A stretch of DNA of 64,000 nt from IMG/VR virus record IMGVR_UViG_3300018055_000001, positions 64,001 through 128,000 of that record; one strand, 5' to 3'. Made by a program: the position numbers and the translations under genes. The DNA comes from a virus. The notes below the pieces were generated by a model, which was not told the origin of the DNA, did not search any database, and saw only the letters and a list, made by a program, of their open reading frames with translations. Shown here one piece after another: positions 39,901 through 48,929 of the stretch. Numbering within the stretch: position 1 is the stretch's first letter; every line of letters starts with the position of its first letter.

Positions 39901-42900
39901 GCTGGTATCAATGTCGAGAAGAAGGGTCATACGTTTGTACTTTCGCCCCTTACCGACGCGCACATCAGGGCTCTAACAGAGAATCGTGTACTCACCAAGC
40001 CTGCTGAGATGCTTTACGCAAAACTCGATCCCAAGACTGGGGAACCCAAGCCCAAGCCCGGTGGGCTGTTTGACGAGAAGCTCACCGGCGGACATGGCGG
40101 CAAGAAGTGGAGTCGTATTGAGCTAGCTGAGCCAGTGCCGAATCCTGTTTTTGAAAGTTCAATCAGAGCTATCACAGGGTTGAGCGCTGACGACTATGCG
40201 GGGCTGGTAGAGGGGCGAAAGGCCATAGATGCTGCAGGTAAGGATGTTCCGTTGGGCAAGGGCCTCACTGGAGGATCTGCTATTTACCATCTGCTATCTG
40301 GGGTGAACGTGGACAACGAGCTGTGTTCAGCAAAGAAGCAGTTGTCGGCTGCCCCGGTCTCGAAGGTCGACGCCCTTTTGAAGAAGGTGAAGAGGCTGCA
40401 GGCTTTGCAGCAGGCGGGGTTGGCTCCGGCCGAGGCCTACGTGTTGCGCAGTATTCCAGTGCTTCCTCCTGCAATGCGCCCTATTCCTGTTCTGCCAGAT
40501 GGTAATTTCAAGGTATCGGATATCAACCAGCTTTACTCTCAGTTCTCCCAGTTGAATACGCAACTCCAGGACCCCACCCTTGTTGGGAACTTGACGGAAG
40601 AGGCCAAGGCACCACTGCGCGCCGGGCTGTACGACGGGGTGAAGGCTTTGATGGGGGTAGGTATCCCGTACGGCGATGCAAAGCATAAGGGGTTACTACA
40701 TCAGATCAAGGGGGCGCAGCCCAAGACCGGCTATTTTCAAAGCACACTTATCAGCCGCAAGCAGGACTTGAGTATGCGGTCCACCATCGTTCCAGAGCCG
40801 TCATTGTCATTGGACGAGGTTGGGCTGCCGGCGGAACATGCCATGAAGTTGTTTGCCCCCTTTGTGGTGGGGCAGTTGAAGAAGTCTGGAGTAGCTGCCA
40901 CCGTGTTAGACGCTCAGCGCCTCGTGGCTAAGAACACGGTGTCTGCCCAACGTGCGCTGAGGACGGTGCTAGAAGAACGGCCTGTGCTGCTGAAGCGCGA
41001 TCCGGCATTGCATAAATACAGCGTGCAGGCGTTCAAGCCCAAGATTGTTGAAGGCAATGCCGTCAAGATCCATCCATTGGTAACTGGTGGATACAACGCA
41101 GATTTCGACGGTGACACCATGAGCGTGTTCGTCCCCATCAGTGATGAGGCTGTCGCCGAGGCTCGCAAGATGTTTCCTTCGAACAACTTGTTCAGCGAGG
41201 CATCAGGTAGGGCGATGTATCAGCCCACCTTGGAGTCTGCACTCGGCTTGTACAAGCTGTCTCGTGTGAATGAGGCGTCGAAAGTGCACGATATGCCCCA
41301 TCCTGCAGACGCCTTGGTGGCAGTGCAGCACGGGAAATTGGACGTGAATGACAAGGTTCGTGTCGGTGGGCAGGTGACAACCCCTGGGAGAATCCTCATG
41401 GCTGCGGCGCTTCCTGAGCCCATGCAAGGGAAACTCTTGTCCGATTTGAGCTTGAGGTTGAATAAGAAGGGGTTGGATAAACTCCTTACGCAAGTCGGCA
41501 AAGAGCACAGCGGGGACTACGGATCTGTTGCTGACAAGTTGAAGGACATTGGGAATGGTGCAGCCAGTGGCGTGGTCACTGTGGAGCACGATGGCTACGT
41601 TGGGTCTGACAGGCTTGATCCGTCAAAGCGTATGTACATCCCAATTGGGGTACATACATTGAGTCTGGCCGATCTCACCCCGGACATTGCCACAAGGGAA
41701 CGTGTTCTTGCACCTGCGCGAAAAGAGGCCGAGGCAGTACGCAACAATCCTCACATGCAGGGCGCCAAGGGTGATCGAGAGCTTGTGCGTATTTGGAGTG
41801 AAGCTTCCAACAAGATGCAGCATGAGCATCTTCTTCGCCACGCCGATAACCCTAGTAATCTGATGACCATGCACCTAGCCGGCGTGAAGCCGGATTGGAA
41901 CCAGTACAAGCAGCTCACGCTAGCTCCGATGCTTGTGAAGGATGCTTCCGGCCGAGTTATTCCTACGCCTATCACCAAGAGTTACGCTGAAGGCTTGGAT
42001 ACTGGGGAGTACTGGACGCAAATGCACGGCGCTAGGCACGGGGCTGTGATGAAGGTGCAAGAGGTGCGAGAGCCCGGTTACTTGTCGAAATTGATGATGG
42101 CGAACACCATGGACATGGTGGTGTCGGGTCCAGATTGTGGGACCACTCGAGGGATTTCTCTGCCCATCACTGACGACGATGTTCACGACCGCTTCTTGCA
42201 AAAGGATTTCAGCTCAAAGGGAATGCAGGTAGCTGCAGGCACCTTGCTGACTCCTGACATTGTGTCAAAGATGCGTGTGGCGGACAAGAGCGCCAAGATT
42301 GAAGTGCGCAGTCCTTTGAAGTGCGAGCATGCGAAGGGTATTTGTCAAAAGTGTATGGGCATCTCTGCCAATGGCCACTTGCACTCCATAGGGGAGAATG
42401 TCGGGGTTGTAGCAGCTCAGTCCTTGGGCGAACGCGCCATGCAGTTGACTCTGCGCGTGTTTCATACTGGAGGTTCCGTCGATACTGGTGGCGGCTCTAA
42501 GATGCTCGGTGGGTTTGACCGTTTCAACCAGCTGATGACGCTTCCGAAGCCCAAGCCAGGGGATCCCACCGTGGCCGCAGTTGCCATGCGGTCAGGGATA
42601 GTGGAGCGTGTCGAGAAAGATTCCACTGGTGTGAATGTTTACGTGGGTGGCCGCAAGCACCACGTGGGTAAAGACGTCGGGGGCATCCCGTTGTGGCGTC
42701 CAGCTGCGGATGAACCTGTGGCAGGTTGGGTTCCTCCCCACATAGGGATGCATGTGGAGAAAGGCCAGCTCCTGAGCGACCCGCGTCGAACTATCGTGAA
42801 CCCGCACGATCTGTACAAAGCCACTGGCAGTATTGAGTCAGTTCAAAACTACATGGCAGATGAGATCCATCGCTTGTATAAGGACGAGGGAATCAAGCGT

Positions 42901-43308
42901 GGGCACATCGAGACGGTCGTGAAGGCGATGAGCAATCTCACGAAGATTCGAGAGCCAGGTGATCACGAAGGAGTTCTGCGTGGGGAGTTTCATCCCACAT
43001 CTGTCATCAGCGCCATCAATAGGGATTTGTCCCGGCAGGGCAAGAGGCCCATAGAGCATGAACCAGTCCTGAAGGGCGTGGAGATGATGCCGTTGTCCCT
43101 GCAGGAGGACTGGATGGCAAAGATGCAGCACGAGAGGCTGACGGACACCGTGCTGGACGCGGCAAATGTCGGAGGGAAATCGAACTTGCATGGGCTGCAT
43201 CCAATTCCCGGAATGGCGTATGGCGCCGAGTTTGGGTTGACTTCTGACCATGCCAAGGGAAGATTATCGTTGTCCCACCTTCATGATGTTCCGAGGCACG
43301 CCTACTAA
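36901..43308 (+). CDS. Single-chain beta-beta' DNA-directed RNA polymerase
   Basis: The 2135-residue chain carries both large subunits of a multisubunit RNA polymerase in the order beta then beta'. Beta features: VMGPGGIQSEN and DPIHTPEGSKTGV (about 355-395), KGYNFEDGVVVSES (631-644), GDKIAGRYGNKG (770-781, with both catalytic-centre lysines). Beta' features: GGLFDEKL at about 1055, MRSTIVPEP, NADFDGD at 1399-1405 with the three Mg-binding aspartates, a bridge-helix-like MKVQEVREPGYLSKLMMAN, a zinc site in CEHAKGICQKC, and a trigger-loop-like AQSLGERAMQLTLRVFHTGG. It is much shorter than a bacterial beta plus beta', having lost N-terminal lobes and the beta' N-terminal zinc domain. No alpha, omega or sigma gene is seen. 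Confidence 0.93.
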   Translation: MSYLDPAEAFDHYRDRSLEAIRKQFPVDGRNQVLDLEHLEVQDNLDPDDIRSQHQAKVTGQTWGVPVVAHLVLRDKLTGKEVRAKTRIAELPKVTCRHSQIVSGQEYQVDNQWQLKPGAYVRRKQTGQIETQFQSSKKPSFKVTFDDDSKEFRVEFGTKARIPLYPLLETMGVSDTDLEKTWGKDVLAANKGARNVAGAVDSFYRTTKRMDPPTHAAAVAHVTQHFKEFDMRPDSTAVTLGRPVDHVDSDVMLRATRKMLDVHGGAPSDDRDSLVFKDLRSVGDFSFEKINQEGPAIRRKMMRQINDATSPRDVVRLEAFNKPIRETFHKNSAAQVAKQVNPVEMVSAAQQTTVMGPGGIQSENAILDEVKFVNPSHMCFLDPIHTPEGSKTGVTLRMPLGVRKHGNEPQVPLYSMSTGQIEYVGPAKFLKSRVVLPDQVDWHGDHPTQKASTVKWSAPGNEIAEGHLKDADYVMRHPSQFFNVTSNLIPFVNNTSGGRASMATRHMEQAISLEHREAPLVQVGTGRDWEGASTFEEVIGTQASHRAPVAGVVKKVGNDSIVVTGHDGHNHEVQIYRNYPLNDAKSVLDSTSLVKEGDRVKKDQVIADTNFSRKGVIALGTNLRVGYIPYKGYNFEDGVVVSESAAKKLSSVHLHKHNLAVDDDTVLAKGRYLTQHIGMYNKDQVSSIGDDGVVRVGTRVVPGDPLILAMKRTSTQDRTGLSAIRKSLGDQYIDQSLAWHGEGPGEVVGAFRRGGEVVVHIKAIEPMQVGDKIAGRYGNKGIITKVVPDKEMPHTADGKHIEVALNPSGVPGRMNVGQVLETAASKIAKKTGKTYVVNNFSVPNQLAKVQRELKEHGISDTEDLFDPVNGQDLGPALVGYQHMIKLHHQVDKKVSVRSGLNLPGHEAGKYDINLQPSGGGHVGGQSMDPLGLYAMLAHGARANIREMQTWKSEGPDMSSSPQKQWQSQHHDVWDAIQHGDPLPTPKPTFAFKKFTDMLVGAGINVEKKGHTFVLSPLTDAHIRALTENRVLTKPAEMLYAKLDPKTGEPKPKPGGLFDEKLTGGHGGKKWSRIELAEPVPNPVFESSIRAITGLSADDYAGLVEGRKAIDAAGKDVPLGKGLTGGSAIYHLLSGVNVDNELCSAKKQLSAAPVSKVDALLKKVKRLQALQQAGLAPAEAYVLRSIPVLPPAMRPIPVLPDGNFKVSDINQLYSQFSQLNTQLQDPTLVGNLTEEAKAPLRAGLYDGVKALMGVGIPYGDAKHKGLLHQIKGAQPKTGYFQSTLISRKQDLSMRSTIVPEPSLSLDEVGLPAEHAMKLFAPFVVGQLKKSGVAATVLDAQRLVAKNTVSAQRALRTVLEERPVLLKRDPALHKYSVQAFKPKIVEGNAVKIHPLVTGGYNADFDGDTMSVFVPISDEAVAEARKMFPSNNLFSEASGRAMYQPTLESALGLYKLSRVNEASKVHDMPHPADALVAVQHGKLDVNDKVRVGGQVTTPGRILMAAALPEPMQGKLLSDLSLRLNKKGLDKLLTQVGKEHSGDYGSVADKLKDIGNGAASGVVTVEHDGYVGSDRLDPSKRMYIPIGVHTLSLADLTPDIATRERVLAPARKEAEAVRNNPHMQGAKGDRELVRIWSEASNKMQHEHLLRHADNPSNLMTMHLAGVKPDWNQYKQLTLAPMLVKDASGRVIPTPITKSYAEGLDTGEYWTQMHGARHGAVMKVQEVREPGYLSKLMMANTMDMVVSGPDCGTTRGISLPITDDDVHDRFLQKDFSSKGMQVAAGTLLTPDIVSKMRVADKSAKIEVRSPLKCEHAKGICQKCMGISANGHLHSIGENVGVVAAQSLGERAMQLTLRVFHTGGSVDTGGGSKMLGGFDRFNQLMTLPKPKPGDPTVAAVAMRSGIVERVEKDSTGVNVYVGGRKHHVGKDVGGIPLWRPAADEPVAGWVPPHIGMHVEKGQLLSDPRRTIVNPHDLYKATGSIESVQNYMADEIHRLYKDEGIKRGHIETVVKAMSNLTKIREPGDHEGVLRGEFHPTSVISAINRDLSRQGKRPIEHEPVLKGVEMMPLSLQEDWMAKMQHERLTDTVLDAANVGGKSNLHGLHPIPGMAYGAEFGLTSDHAKGRLSLSHLHDVPRHAY

Positions 43309-44582
43309 TGCCTAGACAAGGACTCAAAGCGGCGCGCGGCGCGCGGATGCCGAACACAGAGTTTCGGTCATCCATGACCACGCCAGAAGGTCTAGGGAAG
43401 ACCGACATCTTTTTGGGGCGCGTAGTGAATGTCGATCTGGTGAACTACACCGTTGATGTATTTAGCCAGTTCGATCAGATGCGTTGTTTTCAAATAGCGG
43501 TGGGGTCACCTTACTTGCACTCGAATCGTGGAGACGGCTTTAGCGTCATGCCAGAGGTTGGCTCAAAGTGTGCAGTCTGTTGGCCTGGTGATAGTTCACC
43601 ACCCTTTGTGCTGGCTTTTGTGATGCCACACGAGACAATCCCTATGGCTACTAGCCCTGACGCCACTGATGGCACCACGAGTCATGGCAGCGACAACCAG
43701 GCCGCTACTGCAGCGAGTTTTGCTGGGGGTAGGCCTGTGGCGAAGCCTGGTGACATGTTTGTGCGTGGCCGGGATGGGAATTTCATTGTATTGCACCGTG
43801 GCGGAGTTCTTCAGATAGGCAGCAACGAGCTGTCTCAGCGCATCTACGTTCCGCTCAACAACATGGTGATGGATTTCGCTGAGAATTATGCGATGCACAC
43901 CGCTGGTGGATCCATCAAATGGGGCATACATGAGGGCGAGGGCGTAACGAATCTACCCACGGAGTACAGGCAAGCTCTTCGAGTTTATGCGAACGACAAG
44001 TATGCTGATATCCGCATCGCGGCAGGGCGTGTGCATGATCCTGTACCAGAGACGGACCAGGACGGTATCACTGATCAACAGATGGCGTTTGGCAGCGGTA
44101 GCACTGAGCCAATCGTGTACGAGTTGACGTTGGCGCGTGGGGGCTTCAACGGAGAGGATGGATCTCTTCTGCCCAGCACTGGATCCTTAGTGAAGTTGAA
44201 GTTCTCGTTTGATCGAGCGGGTAACGCCTTTCTGAAGTTCAATGGCAATGTCGGAGTGCTGTGCACAAAAAGGCTGAGGCTCAGGGTAAAGCAGGCGATG
44301 GAGATTTTTGCGGATAGCACATTCAACATGAGTGTGAAAAGCGATGCCAAGGTCACTGTGGGGGGTACCTTCGAGATCACTGGTGCCACCGTCAGGTTCA
44401 ATGGCGGCAAGAGCCCCATCGCTACGGTCGGATCGTCGGTGACCAGCACTCTTCCTCCGAATCTGCTCATGGTGAGTCCGAGCCCGCCAGGGTTTGCCCC
44501 CATCAGTAGCATGCCCATGCTGATGACAATCACAGGCTCAATCACTAGCGGTGATCCAACGCTACTTGGTAATGGAGGATAG
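43308..44582 (+). CDS. Baseplate spike protein with OB-fold and beta-helix
   Basis: This 424-residue protein begins with an OB-fold-like domain (about 32-110: GRVVNVDLVNYTVDVFSQF, GDGFSVMPEVGSKCAVCWPG) as in phage gp5/gp45-type spikes. It continues with an extended beta region containing AMEIFADSTFNMSVKSDAKV and TFEITGATVRFNGG, the repeat style of a trimeric spike beta-helix. It should sit at the tip of the tail and puncture the outer membrane. It overlaps the RNA polymerase stop by one base. No lysozyme domain is present. Confidence 0.65.
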   Translation: MPRQGLKAARGARMPNTEFRSSMTTPEGLGKTDIFLGRVVNVDLVNYTVDVFSQFDQMRCFQIAVGSPYLHSNRGDGFSVMPEVGSKCAVCWPGDSSPPFVLAFVMPHETIPMATSPDATDGTTSHGSDNQAATAASFAGGRPVAKPGDMFVRGRDGNFIVLHRGGVLQIGSNELSQRIYVPLNNMVMDFAENYAMHTAGGSIKWGIHEGEGVTNLPTEYRQALRVYANDKYADIRIAAGRVHDPVPETDQDGITDQQMAFGSGSTEPIVYELTLARGGFNGEDGSLLPSTGSLVKLKFSFDRAGNAFLKFNGNVGVLCTKRLRLRVKQAMEIFADSTFNMSVKSDAKVTVGGTFEITGATVRFNGGKSPIATVGSSVTSTLPPNLLMVSPSPPGFAPISSMPMLMTITGSITSGDPTLLGNGG

Positions 44583-44584
44583 CC

Positions 44585-45229
44585 GTGGCCTTGGATGAAT
44601 TAGGCAGCTTCACTCTTGGGGAGGTCAATATTGGATTGCTCGCCGGCATTGGCCTGCTGAACCCATTGCTTTTGCAGATCGATTTGTTCTTGACCGGACA
44701 GTTCGGGCTTGGCCCGTTCATCGCAGACATTCAAGCGCAGCTCACGGCCGCAATCTCAGCCCAATTGCAATTGGCATTCAGTCTGGCTTTGCCCTCACTG
44801 GCAATTCAAGCCACCATTATGGCTCTTGCAAACTTACAGGCATCGTTGGCGCTGGCGCTGGCTTTGGGGATGCCCATGGTGTCACTTCAGATTTCTGCGC
44901 AGATTGCCGCGATGGCAGCATTGGCGGCCACATTGGCGTTGAAGGTTGGGGGGATCACTGCACTTTTGGCCGCGGGCGCTGCGGTGAAGATCCCAGCGGT
45001 ACGCTTTGTCGCCAAAATGACAGCGGCCCTCTCCGCGGGTCCGGTGCACCTGCTCTCCTTTACAGGGGACATGCTAGGTGTTACCGGGGCTGAGGTTGCT
45101 GCCTCTTTTGCCTCGGGCCTCGGCCCAGACGACCCCATTTTCCCTGGTGAGATGGTGAGTGGAGTTATCATCGTGACCAAGGACCCTGCCGTTTTTGCCG
45201 CTTTGGGCGGTATCCTCAAAGTCAGTTAG
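44585..45229 (+). CDS. Very hydrophobic Ala/Leu-rich protein
   Basis: This 214-residue protein starts with GTG two bases after the spike gene. Residues 15-150 are almost entirely Ala, Leu, Ile, Gly and Met (AFSLALPSLAIQATIMALAN, AMAALAATLALKVGGITALL) but contain regularly placed Gln, so they may form a helical bundle rather than true membrane spans. The C-terminal domain is more polar. Proteins like this beside a spike may plug or chaperone the baseplate hub. No family is recognised. Confidence 0.5.
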   Translation: MALDELGSFTLGEVNIGLLAGIGLLNPLLLQIDLFLTGQFGLGPFIADIQAQLTAAISAQLQLAFSLALPSLAIQATIMALANLQASLALALALGMPMVSLQISAQIAAMAALAATLALKVGGITALLAAGAAVKIPAVRFVAKMTAALSAGPVHLLSFTGDMLGVTGAEVAASFASGLGPDDPIFPGEMVSGVIIVTKDPAVFAALGGILKVS

Positions 45230-45239
45230 GAGCTAGCGA

Positions 45240-47408
45240 ATGACCCAGGCACTCTACCTCGTCCCGCAACTTGTGTTTGAAAAGACCGCTGCGGAGACCA
45301 CTCTACCGGAAGACCCCAACCAGTGGCCTGATGCGGTGTTGCAGGAGTTGTATAAGCAGGTTCCCTATCTCGCTGACTTTGACATGCACGTGAATATGGA
45401 GAATGTGGATGGGGAGCGTGGGTACGGTTTGGGTCATGTAGAAGTGACAAACAAGACCGAGGCACCAATGACCTCGCCTCCTGAGCAGCTCAAGGCGGCT
45501 GGCATTCGAACTGCGCGTATTCCAGTCATCATCAAGGACAGCAAGCTTTCTCCGTTCGATGTTGTACTGACCGATGACGCACGCGCACTTCCATTGACTG
45601 AGGGTCGTTTGCGCCAGGCGATGTTCCGTCCTCAGAATTTCGATGTCACCAGCAAGACCCCTGGGGATCAGTCCATGATTGGGCAGTTGTATCCGCCCTA
45701 CCGCCAAAACTATGGGTTCGGTGGTGGTGGTGTGGCGGCTAGTGCCGGTATGGGCGGTAAGACCGCCGCGAAGATTGCCTCCCTCGAGGAGTGGCTGGAA
45801 AGTGAGTGCGAGGCGAAGACAGCTGCAGTGGCAAAGCCGGGCAAGCAACTGCACGGCATGCGCCTTTCTGCTTTGGATTCTGCAGTGGCCAATGCCCCCA
45901 ACAAGACCGCGTCGGTGTTGGAGGCGGTTCTTCCGATGGCCAATGTCACTGACCTGCAAGACTTCAAGCGCAGCTTGTTGGATGACAATGTGAAGTTCGC
46001 GTTTGCGATGAACCCCGCAACATTCGACGCCGTTGATCTTCTAGGTAGAGCGAATCCTTCGACACTGGAGAAGCGTGCGTCAACGATGCTTGACAATATT
46101 CGCCCGACAGTCACACAAGTTATCAAGTTGGCATCGGGGTATGGCGTCAAGACCGCGAGCCATCATGCGTGGGAACCGCGGGGCGAGATCGTAGATCGTG
46201 GTGAGGTTGTTCGAAGGTACGGTCCCAAGGTTGCGCTCGCGGCGGACATGTCTGGGGCGGTGACCATGGCCGATGGTGATGGGGTGTCTGACGCAGGTAT
46301 GGGTGTGGCGCCCGGCACCGGGGCTGGCCCAATCTCGGCCCCTGGCATGTATCAGGTGCAGGCGGTCGACGGGGAGATGTTGACGGGCATGGTGTTGCCG
46401 AACCTGCTCGATACCGATGGAAGCTCTCTGCCCATTGCCCTTTTCACGGACGGTGCGCATGCCGCTGTGCAGTCGGATATCTCTGGAGTGCCAGTGGGAG
46501 AGTTCACTCCTCCTGGAACGGTGCCGGCAGAACAGGCAACGGGGCATGGGGTGTTTTTCTCGGATGCCGGCGGAGTGCCGTGTGCGACGCTTCCCCTCAC
46601 TCTTGGGGCAACCGTTCAGGGGCCAGGGGTGGATGAGCGGCCGAAGTTCCAGGCAGAGACTTTCGATGGTCGCCAGGTCCAAGTCAGCGTGCAGCCGTAC
46701 GTGGCCACGGTGGTCGGTGTCGAAGGAACTATGCTGATTCCCGAGGGGTGGAGCTGGATTCCATTGGACCAAGCGGCCGAGATTTCATTGGCGGAATCAC
46801 CGGTGGATGTCGGCAAGACTGCGTCCATCCAACGGAAGCTGGCATCGGTGGAAGTTCGTGCCGGCGGCACGGATTGCTTCTCTCTTCGAGGGTTACCGGT
46901 TGAGAAGCTAGCCTCTGATGAGCGAGAGTTTTTGAGCCAGGACCGCGCGCTATTTGTTTTGGTGGGCCTGGGGGCCAATCCTGCCTACGCCCAGCAGAAG
47001 CTTGCCGCGGCGTGCGCCGGCTCGAGTCGAGTGGAAACTGTGCGTGTGGGGCACCAGCTGAAGTTGGCGGCTGAGCTGCGCGGGGAGAGCTATCTGGCTG
47101 CCCGAGAGTTTCTCGATGCAACCCCGGTGTTCCGTCATCGCCTCTGGAAGGAGGCTGCTGCCATTACAGATCCGGTGGCTGTCGACACGGTGCTGTCTCT
47201 TGGGTTTATCAATCCGGAGAATCTTGCGACGTACGTCGGGTATCTTCCAACGCTGGATGAGGCTCAGAGACGCCTTTGTGAACTCTTGGTTGGTGCAAGG
47301 TTGGGTTTGCGTGAAGTCCCCGAGGGGTCCATTGAGCGAGCCATTCGCGCGCTCGAGGATGTCATCGAAGGACTGAAGGTAATAGCGTTTCAGGGATCGA
47401 GTGGCTAA
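45240..47408 (+). CDS. Large virion protein rich in K-T/L-A motifs
   Basis: This 722-residue protein has a good ribosome site (TAGGAGCTAGCGA). Its most striking feature is about a dozen copies of a short motif: FEKTAAE, GKTAAKIAS, EAKTAAV, NKTASV, EKRAST, IKLASG, VKTASH, GKTASI, RKLASV, EKLASD, QKLAAA and LKLAAE. Residues 330-500 are a beta-rich domain with Gly/Pro turns. No catalytic motif is seen. The motif matches those of the prohead protease and scaffold-like proteins, so it is probably an internal or processed virion protein. Confidence 0.5.
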   Translation: MTQALYLVPQLVFEKTAAETTLPEDPNQWPDAVLQELYKQVPYLADFDMHVNMENVDGERGYGLGHVEVTNKTEAPMTSPPEQLKAAGIRTARIPVIIKDSKLSPFDVVLTDDARALPLTEGRLRQAMFRPQNFDVTSKTPGDQSMIGQLYPPYRQNYGFGGGGVAASAGMGGKTAAKIASLEEWLESECEAKTAAVAKPGKQLHGMRLSALDSAVANAPNKTASVLEAVLPMANVTDLQDFKRSLLDDNVKFAFAMNPATFDAVDLLGRANPSTLEKRASTMLDNIRPTVTQVIKLASGYGVKTASHHAWEPRGEIVDRGEVVRRYGPKVALAADMSGAVTMADGDGVSDAGMGVAPGTGAGPISAPGMYQVQAVDGEMLTGMVLPNLLDTDGSSLPIALFTDGAHAAVQSDISGVPVGEFTPPGTVPAEQATGHGVFFSDAGGVPCATLPLTLGATVQGPGVDERPKFQAETFDGRQVQVSVQPYVATVVGVEGTMLIPEGWSWIPLDQAAEISLAESPVDVGKTASIQRKLASVEVRAGGTDCFSLRGLPVEKLASDEREFLSQDRALFVLVGLGANPAYAQQKLAAACAGSSRVETVRVGHQLKLAAELRGESYLAAREFLDATPVFRHRLWKEAAAITDPVAVDTVLSLGFINPENLATYVGYLPTLDEAQRRLCELLVGARLGLREVPEGSIERAIRALEDVIEGLKVIAFQGSSG

Positions 47409-47412
47409 AGAA

Positions 47413-47434
47413 AATTGAGCACTGCTGCTCAATT
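47413..47434. terminator. Stem-loop between convergent genes
   Basis: AATTGAGCA (47413-47421) and TGCTCAATT (47426-47434) form a perfect 9-bp stem with a 4-base loop, directly after the stop of the large virion gene and before the convergent gene at 47491. No clear T-run follows on the plus strand. Confidence 0.5.
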
Positions 47435-47490
47435 CCCTCGAGGCGTCAGAGACACTCGACAGTGACTCTTTGCCGCCGTTTCAACATTTC

Positions 47491-47856
47491 TCATTGCTTG
47501 TAGATTCGTCGAATAGCTTGGTCGATGATATGTTCTCTGGATATTACAATCCAAGTCAGGTCTTCTTCGGTAGGATCAGATGTGAAACCCATGGGCGTGT
47601 ATTTGATGTTTTTTGTAGTTGTAAAGGCCATTTCCTGGGATAGTTCCGCCCTGAACACAGATGGTATTGCTTCTGCATCATCGCTAGTGCTCAGTACGAA
47701 TAGGTAAGTCCTGATGCCGTCGATGAATCGTACGCGGATACGTACGACGGATTCTCCTGCAGCTGAGGCTTCTTTGAGTATCCTCACCACATCAATGTCC
47801 TGCGGAATAGCCTTGAAGTTCCAATGTTGTCTGGGAATGACCGTGATTTGGGGCAT
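47491..47856 (-). CDS. Hypothetical protein on the opposite strand
   Basis: This 121-residue protein is a lone minus-strand gene within the plus-strand virion block. It has a compact alpha-beta composition (VVRIRVRFIDGIRTYLFVLS, LTWIVISREHIIDQAIRRIY) and a strong ribosome site (AAGGAGTACTACATG). No family is recognised. The clean start signal and the lack of a plus-strand ORF here support it as real. Confidence 0.6.
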   Translation of the reverse strand: MPQITVIPRQHWNFKAIPQDIDVVRILKEASAAGESVVRIRVRFIDGIRTYLFVLSTSDDAEAIPSVFRAELSQEMAFTTTKNIKYTPMGFTSDPTEEDLTWIVISREHIIDQAIRRIYKQ

Positions 47857-47900
47857 GTAGTACTCCTTCTAGTTGTATTATTCCGGACCACTGCTATCTT

Positions 47901-48929
47901 TTGCAGGTGATCCGACATTCTCCAGCAGAGAACTACTTCAAGTTCTTAGTCATTCACCCCGAGTGTTACGACAACGGGCACATCAAGGATGTGGCCTTCG
48001 ACCTTGGACTTGACTACCTCGGGGATTGGTACATCCAGTGGATACGTGATCGAATGCGTCCACCGTCTCCGTTTTATCCGGAGGATAGTAAGCACAACAA
48101 GTCATTCCAGTACTTACTGAGGGAAAACTTGGTGCAGGCATTTCTTCCGGATGAGCCCATGAAGAAGGCCACCAGGATTTTGAGCAGGCCACGGTGGCGT
48201 GAGTTGGTTGAGACTCTACTTATAGCGCAGGCTCCGTTCGACGCTGTCGTGCATGCACTTCGAGTGCGGCACAGGTTTGTGGCTGACGACGCCACGATTC
48301 GACTTTACAAGTACTTCTACTGGAACATCGATCTTCTCGATAGCACAGACATGCGCGCTCTGTTGGAACTTCGATACACGGGTGGTTTTCATCCAGCAGG
48401 TGAGGACAAGGAAAGATTGGTACAGTTCCCTGCCCTGTCTAAGAACAGGCACAACGATCCTCGAGTCGTGGCGGCCAGGCTCCCAGCGTGCCCCATCTCC
48501 TCGGTGTTGGCGCAACTACATTTGGGGGTGATGCCGAAGGGTGTAAACATGGAGGCTGTGGTGCAAACCACATTGATGACTTCGTCCATCAAGACCCTCG
48601 AGGGTACCGTGATGGGCGGGCAGAACGGGGCACAGATTGCGCAGGGATTCGCCGCCGTGGCGGAGACCATGACCAGGCTGAAGGAATCCGTGGTCAATCC
48701 GGAGACGAATTTGAGGGAAGACTTACGCAGGATCACGGTAGCGACTACAACCGCTGTAGTCCCTACCTTGCGCCAGTTGACCAATGGGAATCATACTGTC
48801 AATGTGCAACCCGATGCCAGACCTGACGAGGATGAACCACCGTTGGACGAAGAAGATGACGTCATAGAAGGTGTCGACCTTGCAGACTTCGAAGGAGTGG
48901 ACCCAGCCGATGCAAACACAAGTGAATAA
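47901..48929 (+). CDS. Hypothetical protein upstream of terminase, possible small subunit
   Basis: This 342-residue protein starts with TTG at 47901. A GTG two codons later is an alternative. The N-terminal 170 residues are helical and contain KDVAFDLGLDYLGDWYIQWI, which could be a DNA-binding helix-turn-helix. The C-terminal 40 residues are very acidic (DEDEPPLDEEDDVIEGVDL). Gene order places it 1.7 kb before the large terminase, where the small terminase subunit often lies. That assignment is inference. Confidence 0.4.
   Translation: MQVIRHSPAENYFKFLVIHPECYDNGHIKDVAFDLGLDYLGDWYIQWIRDRMRPPSPFYPEDSKHNKSFQYLLRENLVQAFLPDEPMKKATRILSRPRWRELVETLLIAQAPFDAVVHALRVRHRFVADDATIRLYKYFYWNIDLLDSTDMRALLELRYTGGFHPAGEDKERLVQFPALSKNRHNDPRVVAARLPACPISSVLAQLHLGVMPKGVNMEAVVQTTLMTSSIKTLEGTVMGGQNGAQIAQGFAAVAETMTRLKESVVNPETNLREDLRRITVATTTAVVPTLRQLTNGNHTVNVQPDARPDEDEPPLDEEDDVIEGVDLADFEGVDPADANTSE

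Noticed and set aside
46080-46772. A 230-codon minus-strand frame inside the virion gene at 45240
   Set aside because: It is His and Arg-rich with no motif, and the plus frame carries the repeated K-T-A motifs shared with other proteins.
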